DNA of 45,896 nucleotides from Chloroflexia bacterium (GTDB lineage: Bacteria; Chloroflexota; Chloroflexia; Thermomicrobiales; CFX8), in assembly GCA_030431755.1 (NCBI GenBank), contig JAUIIK010000027.1, positions 1 through 45,896 of the forward strand, written 5' to 3'. Below, one piece after another: positions 35,224 through 43,729 of this stretch; the stretch's first letter is position 1; each line of letters starts with the position of its first letter. The translations under genes and the position numbers were made by a program. The notes beneath the pieces are model-generated. The model did not search any database, was not told the origin of the DNA, and worked only from the letters and a program-made list of their open reading frames with translations.

Positions 35224-35897
35224 CGTCTGTCCTTGTCTATGCGTGCCGCTTCCGGCCGGGGCCGCAGCCCCTCACCGAGAAGTTCCAAGCCGGTCTCAAA
35301 GATACGGTCGGTCACGCCCGGGATATGGGTCGGAAGCCGCTCTGTGATCTCAAGCATCACGAAACCGTGAACAAATGACCAGAGTGCCGCCGCCAGATGC
35401 TCCGGCTCACCGCCGCCGATCTCCTCGCTTTGCTGTGCGGCGCGCAACAGCTCGACCAACGATCCGAAGCTCGAGTCATCGGGCAAGTGGTCTGGGCCCA
35501 CCGTGCCGCGTTCACGCGTGTGACGCATCGAGAAGATCAACAGGTAGAGGTCGGGATGATCGAGCGCAAATGAGCGATAGGCGCGCCCGGCCATCGAGAC
35601 ACGGTCGCTGGTGCTTGCATGCGGGCCGGCAGCTTCGACCACCTGCCGCGTGCGGCCTTCGAGCCCTTCGGTTCCTTGAAAGTAGAGCGCCTCGAGGATG
35701 TCCTGTTTCGAGTCGAAGTACTCGTAGAGCGCGCCTGGTGAATAGCCGATGGACCTGGCGACGGCTCGCATTGTAAGCGCCTTTGGCCCCTCCTGGTCCA
35801 CGAGCGTGCGGGACGCAGCCAGAATCTCGGCGCGGATCTCCTCACGCTGCGCCGCTCTCCGAAGCTCAGCGGCTGTCGGTTGTTCGACCGTCGTCAT
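35220..35897 (-). CDS. TetR-family transcriptional repressor
   Basis: The N-terminal helix-turn-helix is clear: RTLVDQEGPKALTMRAVARSIGYSPGALYEYFDSKQDILEAL (hallmarks ALTMRAVARSIG and GALYEYFDSKQDIL). The C-terminal ligand-binding region matches the TetR_C-type domain, with a conserved FVHGFVMLEI. The start at 35897 is chosen because GGAGG lies 5 bases upstream; the ATG at 35912 falls inside the operator palindrome. The operator GAACATCGTTC overlaps its own leader, and a second copy lies in front of the MMPL gene. It therefore probably represses both its own exporter operon and the MMPL exporter and is released by a transported compound. Confidence 0.9.
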   Translation of the reverse strand: MTTVEQPTAAELRRAAQREEIRAEILAASRTLVDQEGPKALTMRAVARSIGYSPGALYEYFDSKQDILEALYFQGTEGLEGRTRQVVEAAGPHASTSDRVSMAGRAYRSFALDHPDLYLLIFSMRHTRERGTVGPDHLPDDSSFGSLVELLRAAQQSEEIGGGEPEHLAAALWSFVHGFVMLEITERLPTHIPGVTDRIFETGLELLGEGLRPRPEAARIDKDRR

Positions 35898-35906
35898 TAT
35901 GCCTCC

Positions 35907-35917
35907 GAACATCGTTC
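35907..35917. promoter_or_regulatory. TetR operator, site 1 (tetR side)
   Basis: A perfect palindrome, GAAC-ATC-GTTC, lies between the putative tetR promoter and its ATG, ending 10 bases from the start codon. Read on the minus strand it gives TGAACGATGTTC, the same 12 bases as site 2 at 36029. Confidence 0.7.
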
Positions 35918-35934
35918 AACAACGCCACAATGCA

Positions 35935-35963
35935 AGCCTACGGCGCGCGCTAGACGTCGTCAA
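35935..35963 (-). promoter_or_regulatory. Putative promoter of the tetR-exporter operon
   Basis: On the minus strand TTGACG (35963-35958) and TAGGCT (35940-35935) are separated by exactly 17 bases. Transcription would start just upstream of operator site 1. Confidence 0.5.
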
Positions 35964-35989
35964 GGCCGGTACTACGTGGATAGACAGGC

Positions 35990-36018
35990 TTGACAATTCG
36001 GTATCAGGTCGATACAGT
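35990..36018 (+). promoter_or_regulatory. Putative promoter of the MMPL exporter gene
   Basis: A perfect TTGACA (35990-35995) and a TACAGT -10 box (36013-36018) are separated by 17 bases. Between and around them lies GTATC-AGGTC-GATAC (36001-36015), a second small palindrome. TetR operator site 2 lies just downstream of the -10 box. Confidence 0.65.
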
Positions 36019-36028
36019 GCCAATGAAT

Positions 36029-36041
36029 TGAACGATGTTCA
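36029..36041. promoter_or_regulatory. TetR operator, site 2 (MMPL side)
   Basis: TGAAC-GAT-GTTCA is a perfect 13-bp palindrome. It shares TGAACGATGTTC with site 1 in inverted orientation. It sits about 10 bases downstream of the MMPL -10 box, so binding would block transcription start. Confidence 0.7.
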
Positions 36042-36080
36042 TTTTCTCAACCGACGTTCAGGATTGAAGTTGGAGCTATG

Positions 36081-38903
36081 ATGAGTCGACTACTCAACAA
36101 GCCGTTCAGCGAATGGCTCAACGACCACGCACGCTACGTGATCTTCGCCTTCCTCGCCGTGAGCGCTCTGCTCGTCGTGCCGCTCGTCACTATGGCGCCC
36201 GACGAAGACGCCAGTCAGGAACCTTCCGGCGAGGTCTTCGATCTCCAGCACGAGATTGACAACACCTTCGTCGCGCCAGACTTCACGACGAGCTACATCC
36301 TTGAAGCACGTGACGGCGACGCGCTGGATCAAGCGACCCTTTACGAGCTATACCAACGTGAGCAGGCGCTGCTCGCTGCCGATGCAGCCGGCGAACTCGC
36401 CCCAGACGCTCTTCCATCGCGTTCTTTCCTCTACGAGACCTACGACCCTGATACGGGTCGCAGCTATGTCGGTCTCAGCACGCTGGCCGACGCAGTCCAG
36501 GCAGTGCTGACAACCAACCCGGCCTTTGGCGTCACCCTGGCTGAAGCGACCGACGAGCAGGTGAAGCTTGCGCTCCACTTCCTCTTGAGTGATCCGGCGT
36601 CGGCCGGGCTCCAGGACAGTCTGTCGGTCGAAGCGAGCCGAGAGCGCGTGACCATCGAGGGGCAGGAGATCGACATCTGGACGTCGCCAGCGCTGGTCGT
36701 CCGAGTTTCGGCCGACAACGAAGCGCTCGGCGGCGCGAGCAGCTCCGGGCTGGCTGCCGATGACACCACCCTCGACAAGGAAGATTTCGCGCTCAATGTG
36801 CAGGAGGTCCTGCGCGGTGACGAGGAGAGCTACCAGCTCTGGGGCGTGGCGATCGACCAGAATCGCGAGATCGAAGCCGAGGGCCAGATCGCCGGCCAGT
36901 TCATCACCTTTACGGTCATCGCAGCCGTCATCGTCGCCGGCATCGCGATGCGCTCCTACTGGGCCGTCGCGCTGACCGGCGCGGGACTGGGTTTCCTGAT
37001 GCTCTGGCTCAAAGGCTGGAGCAACCTGCTCGGGCTCGAGGGCGGGCTCATCGTCTCGCTGATCGTGCCGATTGCGATGATCTCGCTCGGCATCGACTTC
37101 GCTGTCCACGCGGTCGGCCGCTACCGTGAGGAACGGCAGCTGGGCTACCCGCCACGGCGGGCGTTCGCCATCGGCCTTGGCGGCGTCATGAGCGCACTGG
37201 TCCTGGCCGCCGTCAGTGACAGCATTGCGTTCCTCTCGAACACTGCCTCGGGCATTGAGGCGATCACCCAGTTCGGCATCGCGGCAGCCATTGCCACGGT
37301 CTCATCGTTCATCGTCCTCGGCCTCATCGTGCCGTTGGCGCTGTCACGCATCGAGGAGCTCGAAGCGCGTGTCGAACAGCCTGGCCGCGCCCGGCGGTTG
37401 ACAACGACGCTCGTTGGCGGCTTCTTCGTCGCCGGATTCAGCGGCGCGGCGGTCATCTTCTTCGCCGCCATCGCGCCACCCATCGGCGTCGCCGTGTTGC
37501 TCGTGTCAGTACTGTTCACGATTGTCGCGCCGTGGCTGCTCCTTCGTCGCCGCGCTACGTGCAGCAATGTCGCGGCCTCGACAACTGCGCCGGTTGAGAG
37601 CTCCGGCACGGTCGATGCAGAAGGTGTCCTGCCGGCCTTCGTAGCCACACTAGCGCACGGCCGCGCCGCGGTCGTGGTCGTCGCAGCGGCGCTCACGGCA
37701 GTCGCGGGGTTCTACGCGCTCCAGCTCGAAGCCACCTTCGACGTCAAGGACTTCTTCGATAGCAGCTCGGACTTCGTCGTAGGGCTGGACAAGGTTGACG
37801 AGCATATCGGCGACCGCGGCGGCGAACCGGGCAATGTGCTGATCGATGGCGATCTTACGGACCCGGCAACAGTCGCAGAGATCGTGGCGTTCGAGCAGAC
37901 GCTGGAGACGAACGACCTGCTCGCCCACGACAGCAATGGGAAGTTGGAGACAAACGAGCCGAATCTGCTGGCCACACTTGCGCTCCTGACGACGAACAAC
38001 TACGCATCCGGCCAGGTTGAGGCCAGTACCGGTATCGCGCTCATCGACGCCGATGGCGACGGCTTGCCCGACAGCCGCGAGGCCATCGAAGCCGCCTACC
38101 AATACGCGTTGACCGAAGGCATCCCGCTGGACGAGCAGACTCAACTGTATTCCGCGGCCGAGGTCGCGACCGGCCTTGAACCTTCGGAGAATGGCTACGA
38201 AGCACTGTTCACCGTCTCGATTCCTGGCTCCCGTGAGCAGAGCGTCGTCACCGCGGCGCGGGAGTCGCTCGAAGCGCCGGTCGCCGAGCTCGCAGCGAGC
38301 CCCGGCATCGACCGGGTCGGTTTGACCGGCAGCCCCTTCACCCGCGAGCGTACCCTGATCGCGACGACCGATTCGCTCCAGACAGCAATCCCGCTTGCTG
38401 GCGCCGGGGCCTTCATTCTGTTGCTGATCGTCTTCCGGTCGGTGCGTTACGCCGTCGTGACGATCATCCCGGTCGGGCTAGTAGCCATCTGGCTCTACGC
38501 CGTGATGGAGCTGAGCGGCTTCGCGTTGAACTTCGTAACCGCCACGATCGGCGCGATCTCAATCGGCATCGGCATCGACTACTCAATCCACATGACCGAG
38601 CGCTTTCGCGAGGAGCTGGCGCGGACCGGCGAGCGCTTCGATGCCGTCCGCCGCGCCGCTGCCGGGACGGGCTCTGCGCTCGTCGCCTCGGCTGTCTCCA
38701 GCATCGTCGGCTTCGCGATCCTCGGCCTGGCGCCGATGCCGATGTTCGCCAGCTACGGCATCCTGACGGCGATCATGATTCTGCTCGCGCTGCTGGCATC
38801 ACTCCTGGTTCTGCCCTCGCTGCTAGTGATCGCCAGCCCGGCAACCGAGACCGAGGTACAGCCTGACACGGAGCGCCGACCGCAGCCAGCCGTAGCCGAC
38901 TAG
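36081..38903 (+). CDS. MMPL/RND-superfamily exporter
   Basis: This 940-residue protein has the duplicated RND layout: one N-terminal helix, a large extracytoplasmic loop, five helices (about 275-430), then a second copy with its loop (about 560-770) and five helices (about 770-920). The proton-relay regions are ISLGIDFAVHAVGRY and ISIGIGIDYSIHMTERF, each with the conserved GID. The second loop contains DADGDGLPDSRE (from residue 656), a calcium-binding-like loop unusual in this family. The start at 36081 is preferred over 36078 because GGAG is then 5 bases away. A TetR operator precedes the gene. It may export lipids or drugs, as MMPL proteins do; the substrate is unknown. Confidence 0.88.
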   Translation: MSRLLNKPFSEWLNDHARYVIFAFLAVSALLVVPLVTMAPDEDASQEPSGEVFDLQHEIDNTFVAPDFTTSYILEARDGDALDQATLYELYQREQALLAADAAGELAPDALPSRSFLYETYDPDTGRSYVGLSTLADAVQAVLTTNPAFGVTLAEATDEQVKLALHFLLSDPASAGLQDSLSVEASRERVTIEGQEIDIWTSPALVVRVSADNEALGGASSSGLAADDTTLDKEDFALNVQEVLRGDEESYQLWGVAIDQNREIEAEGQIAGQFITFTVIAAVIVAGIAMRSYWAVALTGAGLGFLMLWLKGWSNLLGLEGGLIVSLIVPIAMISLGIDFAVHAVGRYREERQLGYPPRRAFAIGLGGVMSALVLAAVSDSIAFLSNTASGIEAITQFGIAAAIATVSSFIVLGLIVPLALSRIEELEARVEQPGRARRLTTTLVGGFFVAGFSGAAVIFFAAIAPPIGVAVLLVSVLFTIVAPWLLLRRRATCSNVAASTTAPVESSGTVDAEGVLPAFVATLAHGRAAVVVVAAALTAVAGFYALQLEATFDVKDFFDSSSDFVVGLDKVDEHIGDRGGEPGNVLIDGDLTDPATVAEIVAFEQTLETNDLLAHDSNGKLETNEPNLLATLALLTTNNYASGQVEASTGIALIDADGDGLPDSREAIEAAYQYALTEGIPLDEQTQLYSAAEVATGLEPSENGYEALFTVSIPGSREQSVVTAARESLEAPVAELAASPGIDRVGLTGSPFTRERTLIATTDSLQTAIPLAGAGAFILLLIVFRSVRYAVVTIIPVGLVAIWLYAVMELSGFALNFVTATIGAISIGIGIDYSIHMTERFREELARTGERFDAVRRAAAGTGSALVASAVSSIVGFAILGLAPMPMFASYGILTAIMILLALLASLLVLPSLLVIASPATETEVQPDTERRPQPAVAD

Positions 38904-39061
38904 ACCACAGCGCATTCCGGCTGGGTCTTCGAGCAGGCTGCAAGGGTGGAATCCATCTCCCACCTTATGCATCATGTTCGACGCAGTATCGGGAGGTTGC
39001 GCCCGTTCTCTCCGCCGCACGACGCCGAGCACCGTCGTCTACGAACGTCCTACACCGAACC

Positions 39062-39206
39062 TGGCATCCCGACGCAGGAAGGATCTTCTAGCGCAACACC
39101 GGTGTTCCGAGGCCGTGGCGCCGCGTCGCCACGGAGTTGCTGTCAGCGTCTTGTCCCGCCGGCACGTGGCACGGTCGCAACGAGATCCCTCCTGCGTCGG
39201 GATGCC
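39062..39206. repeat. 145-bp miniature inverted-repeat element
   Basis: Terminal inverted repeats of about 25 bp open with TGGCATCCCGACGCAGGA at both ends; one mismatch follows, then GGATCT. There is no open frame inside and no clear target-site duplication. It fills much of the gene-free stretch between the MMPL and sigma-factor genes (38904-39331); nothing else was recognised there. Confidence 0.8.
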
Positions 39207-39331
39207 AATATTGATGCTATTGAGTCTGCTACGTGGCGCCGTGCGTCGGCTGATTGCTGACACGCCTCAAATCCACACATTGCCCTAATGCCCGGAAGGT
39301 AGAACTCATCTCCGCCCTGCGCGGCGCTTGC

Positions 39332-40672
39332 TCAATTCGACGTGATCCTGAAGACTCCGGTTATGTCGAGCTGCTCGCCGTCGTCGACGGTGAACGCGGA
39401 GACCTGGCTGACATCGGCCGCCTGGTACTCGGGTGGCAGGGACTGAATCCGCAAGACGTAGGTGCCGGGCCCATTCTCGGCCAGATCAACACGCCCGTTC
39501 TCATCGGTTGTGACCGGGATCAGCTCAGGCGTATCCCTGCCTGGCGCGACATACTCGACGATCAGCTCGACGCCGGAGATCGGTGTTCCAGCTTCGGAGG
39601 CGAAGGTAACTGTCGCGCCCGACGGGCCCGAGGCGGCGGTCTCGCTCGATCCGAACGGATTGACGAGCGCCAGCAGCAGCAAGATCACGCCAACGGTCGC
39701 CAGCGCCGCGCCGATGAGAAACGCCCGCGTCAGATACCAGGCAGTTCGAGTGGCGGCGACGGGGATCGTCTGCACCGGCACGCGCGTGGTCACCTGGGCC
39801 GCCGATGCGCCGCCGTCCGAGACGGGAGCGTTGCCCGGCCATTCGTTCATGACATTCGAGAGAATCGCCGCTTTGATATCCGGCCCGGCTTGCACCGGCA
39901 CGAACGCGCCGAGGATCGCGGTCGGCGAGACCATCTCAGCTTGTTTTTCCTGGCAGACCTCGCACGCAGCCACATGCCGGCGAACCAACCGGCGAGCGCC
40001 AGGCGAGATGCTGGCGATGCCCGCGTCAGTTAGCGCGGCATCGAGCTCCGGACAATGCCTGCGCCCCTCCCTCATCATGATATAGGCTCCGATTGATTCT
40101 TCGACGGCGGCGCGGAGCCGGTTGAGCATGACGTAGCCATTGTTGGCCGTCACACCCAGCACATCGGCTATCTCGGCGCTGTCGAGCCCTTGACGCAGAT
40201 GCATGTCCAGCAGTGAATACTGCTTCGGACTCAGCCCGGCCGCGGCTTCCCAAACCAGCGCGGCCATCGCTTCCGCCTGGGCCGCCTCGTCGGGCGACCC
40301 AAAACGGTCTGCATCGATCAGATCGAGTTCGACATCTTCGCCGTCGTCATCTGCAAAGACGAGCGGCCGGGAGCGCTTCTCACGCTCGATACGGTTGAGG
40401 GCGGTGTTGCGCGCAATCGTGAAGAGCCAGCTCTTGAACTTGTTGCCGCTCTCCAGCCGGTCAATCGAACGGATCGCTCGGATGAACGTATCCTGCGCGA
40501 CATCCTCCGCCTCAGCGCGGTTGCGCATCATACGGGAGAGGAAGTCGAAGATACGGTCGAAGTAGCGGTCGTAAAGCTCGGCGAACGCTTCCTGGTGACC
40601 ATTTTGAGCAAGACCAACCAGTTGCGCGTCATCGAAGCGAGTCAGATCGCGCTCGCTCGTCGCCATTGCCAT
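39332..40672 (-). CDS. ECF sigma factor fused to zinc-finger anti-sigma, TM helix and extracellular Ig-like domain
   Basis: Residues 25-95 form sigma region 2 (AFAELYDRYFDRIF, EDVAQDTFIRA, FKSWLFTIARN). Residues 135-190 form region 4 (LSPKQYSLLDMHL, SAEIADVLGVTANNGYVMLN). A ZAS-type zinc finger follows, with C207 and H233-x3-C237-x2-C240, as in anti-sigma factors. One TM helix (about 313-337) precedes a C-terminal domain of 105 residues with a carboxypeptidase-regulatory/CnaB-like pattern (GTPISGVELIVEYV, TDENGRVDL). Sigma and anti-sigma halves are normally separate proteins. Fusion implies a membrane-tethered sigma factor, released by proteolysis or acting at the membrane. The ATG at 40672 has GGGGAT upstream; 446 residues. 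Confidence 0.88.
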   Translation of the reverse strand: MAMATSERDLTRFDDAQLVGLAQNGHQEAFAELYDRYFDRIFDFLSRMMRNRAEAEDVAQDTFIRAIRSIDRLESGNKFKSWLFTIARNTALNRIEREKRSRPLVFADDDGEDVELDLIDADRFGSPDEAAQAEAMAALVWEAAAGLSPKQYSLLDMHLRQGLDSAEIADVLGVTANNGYVMLNRLRAAVEESIGAYIMMREGRRHCPELDAALTDAGIASISPGARRLVRRHVAACEVCQEKQAEMVSPTAILGAFVPVQAGPDIKAAILSNVMNEWPGNAPVSDGGASAAQVTTRVPVQTIPVAATRTAWYLTRAFLIGAALATVGVILLLLALVNPFGSSETAASGPSGATVTFASEAGTPISGVELIVEYVAPGRDTPELIPVTTDENGRVDLAENGPGTYVLRIQSLPPEYQAADVSQVSAFTVDDGEQLDITGVFRITSN

Positions 40673-40816
40673 CGGTGATCCCCGGCTCGCTAGCACGTTT
40701 GCATGCCTGTACTGACCAAGTGTACGCCCTTTCCGGCCCGGACCGGAATCCCGGCCCGCGTGCTAGTAAGACCGGCGAGGTGTGCTTTCCTTACAGATTT
40801 CGGTAACGGAGCAGGT

Positions 40817-41215
40817 TCACGGCGTTTCTATGAGCAGCCCAGGGATACCCCGAAAATCGGATTGATTGTTGGTAGCCAGCGTCAAGCCGTGTTCGAGCGC
40901 TGTCGCGGCGATCATGAGATCCATGAGCCGGCTTCGCACACGCATTCCCTGACGCTGCAATACTTGTCGCAGCATCGCACAACGCCTGGCTTCGGCCTCG
41001 CCAAACGCTACGACTGGCACCGCCCGCGCAAACTCTTCAATGCGGGTACGAGCCTCTAGAGGCCGCGGACTTGATGACATTCCCGCAAGCACCTCCATTA
41101 GCGTCACTGTGGATATCGCCACGCCCTCATCCATCAACCGATCAAGCATCCGCTCGATCTCCGGCGCTTCATTGGAGTAGTAGATCACGATGTCCGAGTC
41201 CACCAGATACGGCAT
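40817..41215 (-). CDS. PIN-domain toxin (VapC-like ribonuclease)
   Basis: This 132-residue PIN domain keeps the acidic catalytic set: D6 and D8 in YLVDSDIVI, E41 in TLMEVLAG, and D99 in RLMDLMIAATAL. A final T/N-rich ATNNQSDF follows. PIN toxins cleave RNA, often tRNA or rRNA. It starts 2 bases after the stop of the upstream gene, the usual antitoxin-toxin arrangement. The gap of 144 bases to the sigma-factor start shows no other gene. Confidence 0.87.
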   Translation of the reverse strand: MPYLVDSDIVIYYSNEAPEIERMLDRLMDEGVAISTVTLMEVLAGMSSSPRPLEARTRIEEFARAVPVVAFGEAEARRCAMLRQVLQRQGMRVRSRLMDLMIAATALEHGLTLATNNQSDFRGIPGLLIETP

Positions 41216-41217
41216 GG

Positions 41218-41544
41218 TTAGGAAGATGCGTCCCAGCGGTCATCGTGACGTTCATCACGAATCTGTTGGATCAGTGCGTCCACGTCTACCCCGTCCAAGA
41301 TGCCCTGGGTGGCCGCCAGCGCAGCGCGCACCTTCTTGACATCGTAATTCGTCCAGATACCTCGGCGCTGTGCGAACTGCTCGTGGCTGGTCTCCCGACG
41401 GCGCGCCGTGTCCACATCAGCGACGTATACGTCGTAACTATCTTCGCCGGTGCTTATCTGCAGTTCCAACTCCCCACGGGCCGCTCCTTCGATGAGCTGG
41501 GCAAGCTCCGGATCAGCGCGGTAGGTCCGGACGTTAACTGGCAT
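41218..41544 (-). CDS. Putative antitoxin partner of the PIN toxin
   Basis: The gene encodes a 108-residue acidic protein with GELELQISTGEDSYDVYVADVD in the first half and a helical second half (VKKVRAALAATQGILDGVDVDALIQQIRDERHD, shortened: RAALAATQGIL, ALIQQIRDERHD). The C-terminal tail resembles the toxin-wrapping tail of VapB-like antitoxins. I do not recognise a named DNA-binding family. The role is inferred from position: it precedes the PIN gene by two bases and is the right size. GTAGGAGG provides the ribosome-binding site 6 bases before the ATG. Confidence 0.65.
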   Translation of the reverse strand: MPVNVRTYRADPELAQLIEGAARGELELQISTGEDSYDVYVADVDTARRRETSHEQFAQRRGIWTNYDVKKVRAALAATQGILDGVDVDALIQQIRDERHDDRWDASS

Positions 41545-41684
41545 GCGGGCCTCCTACGGCGGCGGACGAACCAATTTCAGAACGCTCAACGGAATCATAC
41601 TTGCCGGATCGCGGGGAAACGGTCAATATAGGGGACTGAACGCGGATACTGGCCGTCGGAGCGGTCAATATGAGGAGTAGTGTG

Positions 41685-43400
41685 ATGGCAGATTCTCGGA
41701 CACGCACCGAGCAGGCAACCGATTTCGACGTGCGACACCGGAGCAGGACAATCCTCGACGGGCCCAACCGGGCGCCGGCGCGGTCCTATCTCCGCGCGAT
41801 CGGGCTCGACGACGAAGATTTCAAGAAGCCGGTCATCGGCGTCGCCCACTCCTGGATCGGCACCATGCCTTGCAACTTCGGCCTCCGCCGCCTGGCCGTC
41901 CAGGTCATGAATGGCATTCGCGAGGCCGGTGGCGTCCCGATGGAGGTCAACACGGTCGCCATCAGCGACGGCATCACCATGGGCACTGAAGGCATGAAGA
42001 CCTCGCTCGTCAGCCGCGAAGTCGTCACCGACTCGATCGAGCTCGTCGCCCGCGGCCACATGTTCGACGGCATGATCGTCCTCGCCGCCTGCGACAAGAC
42101 GATGCCGGCCGCCGCGATGGCCCTGTTGCGGCTCAACATCCCCGGCTTCCTTGTCTACGGCGGCTCGATCATGCCCGGCCATTTCAAAGGCGAGGACGTC
42201 ACGATCCAGGAGGTCTTCGAGGCTGTCGGCGCCCATGCGGCCGGCAAGATGAGCGACGCCGACCTCATGGAGATCGAGCGCCAGGCTTGTCCCGGCGAAG
42301 GCGCCTGCGGCGGCCAGTTCACCGCCAACACGATGGCCACAGCGCTGGAAGTGCTCGGCCTCTCGCCAACCGGCATGGCAGCAACGCCGGCCGTCGACCC
42401 CAAGAAAGAGATCATCGGCCGCGAGGCTGGCAAGCTGATCATGGAGCAGCTCGAAGCCGGGCTGCGGCCACGCGATATCGTCACCCGTCAGTCGATCATG
42501 AATAGCTTCGTCAGCGCGGCGGCGACCGGTGGCTCGACAAACATCATCCTGCATCTGCTGGCGATCGCCCGCGAAGCTGAGATCCCGCTCAGCATCGACG
42601 ACTTCAACGAGGTCAGCGACCAGACGCCGGTCATCGCCGACCTGAAACCGAGCGGCAAGTACACCGCCGTCGATGTCTACAATGCCGGCGGCATAGAGCT
42701 CATCACCAAGCGGCTTATAGAAGAAGGCATGATCGACGGCAACCAGCTCACCCCAACCGGCAAGACGCTGGCCGAGGAGAGCGCCTCCGCCGTCGAGACA
42801 CCCGGACAGCAGGTCATCTTGACCCGCGAGACAGCTAAGAGCCAGACCGGCGGTCTGCTCGTGCTCAAGGGCAACCTCGCGCCGGAAGGTGGGGTCATCA
42901 AGGTTTCCGGCGCGGACCGCAGCCGGCATCAGGGCCCGGCCCGCGTCTTCGAGCGCGAAGAGGACGCCATGCAAGCTGTCATCACCGGCCAGATCAACGA
43001 TGGCGACGTCATGGTCATTCGTTACGAAGGGCCAAAGGGCGGCCCCGGCATGCGCGAGATGCTCGGTGTGACCGCCGCGATTGTCGGCGAGGGACTGGGG
43101 GAAACGGTCGCTCTGTTGACCGACGGGCGCTTCAGCGGCGCTACCCGTGGCTTCATGATCGGCCACGTCGCCCCGGAAGCCGCAGTCGGCGGACCAATAG
43201 CGATCATCCAGGACGGCGACACGATCACCATCGACGTCGACACCCGTGAGCTAACCGTCGACCTGACCGAAGAAGAGATCGGTCAGCGCTTCGCCGCCTG
43301 GTCTGCGCCGGAACCGCGCTACCAGACCGGCATCATGGCCAAGTACGCGGCGCTCGTTTCGTCCGCCTCGGAGGGCGCGGTAACGCATCCAGTGCTCTAG
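41685..43400 (+). CDS. ilvD: Dihydroxy-acid dehydratase
   Basis: The protein has 571 residues. It carries the IlvD/Edd signatures CDKTMPAAAMA (C136, an iron-sulfur ligand) and CPGEGACGGQFTANTMA (C208), which is shortened here to GACGGQFTANT, plus GSTNIILHLLA, GPKGGPGMREML and TDGRFSGATRG. It dehydrates dihydroxy acids to the 2-keto acids used for valine, isoleucine and pantothenate synthesis. The ATG at 41685 is preferred: GAGGAG lies 7 bases upstream, while the open-frame start at 41670 lies over that site. It is a single-gene unit, with no other ilv gene visible and no T-box leader seen. A strong hairpin terminator follows. Confidence 0.95.
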   Translation: MADSRTRTEQATDFDVRHRSRTILDGPNRAPARSYLRAIGLDDEDFKKPVIGVAHSWIGTMPCNFGLRRLAVQVMNGIREAGGVPMEVNTVAISDGITMGTEGMKTSLVSREVVTDSIELVARGHMFDGMIVLAACDKTMPAAAMALLRLNIPGFLVYGGSIMPGHFKGEDVTIQEVFEAVGAHAAGKMSDADLMEIERQACPGEGACGGQFTANTMATALEVLGLSPTGMAATPAVDPKKEIIGREAGKLIMEQLEAGLRPRDIVTRQSIMNSFVSAAATGGSTNIILHLLAIAREAEIPLSIDDFNEVSDQTPVIADLKPSGKYTAVDVYNAGGIELITKRLIEEGMIDGNQLTPTGKTLAEESASAVETPGQQVILTRETAKSQTGGLLVLKGNLAPEGGVIKVSGADRSRHQGPARVFEREEDAMQAVITGQINDGDVMVIRYEGPKGGPGMREMLGVTAAIVGEGLGETVALLTDGRFSGATRGFMIGHVAPEAAVGGPIAIIQDGDTITIDVDTRELTVDLTEEEIGQRFAAWSAPEPRYQTGIMAKYAALVSSASEGAVTHPVL

Positions 43401-43451
43401 CTCCGGAGCGACCGAGCGAAGCAGCAAGCTCTAATCTTCAGGACCGCAACG

Positions 43452-43477
43452 AGGAGCCGCCGCTACTGGCGGCTCCT
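43452..43477 (+). terminator. Terminator after ilvD
   Basis: AGGAGCCGCC, loop GCTACT, then GGCGGCTCCT form a perfect 10-bp GC-rich stem followed by TCCGTGT. It sits about 50 bases after the ilvD stop. Confidence 0.8.
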
Positions 43478-43729
43478 TCCGTGTACGCCCCAAGAGCGAA
43501 CCCAAGGTAGAAAACTGAGTAGGGACTCGATGGCGACCGACTTATATACGTACTTTGTGCAGGGTTGCTGTCATCATCCCTGCTGGTGCACGGTGCTGGA
43601 TAGCCGGCAAGGCCCAGTATGTCTCGCTAATCGAACAGAAATAGCCGTAAGCAGTCCGCCGCAGTGCGACAGGGCCGTTAGATGTCTGCACTGGTCAGGC
43701 GGCGATGATCCGGGAAAGTGGTTGCCCTT

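Noticed and set aside
41545-41684. Possible T-box or leader-peptide attenuator before ilvD
   Set aside because: No T-box core sequence, no short frame rich in branched-chain codons and no terminator were found in this 140-base leader.
41595-43166. A 523-residue open frame antisense to ilvD
   Set aside because: Long antisense frames are expected in GC-rich genes. The product is His/Asp/Arg/Gly-rich with no known domain, and ilvD on the other strand has every catalytic motif.
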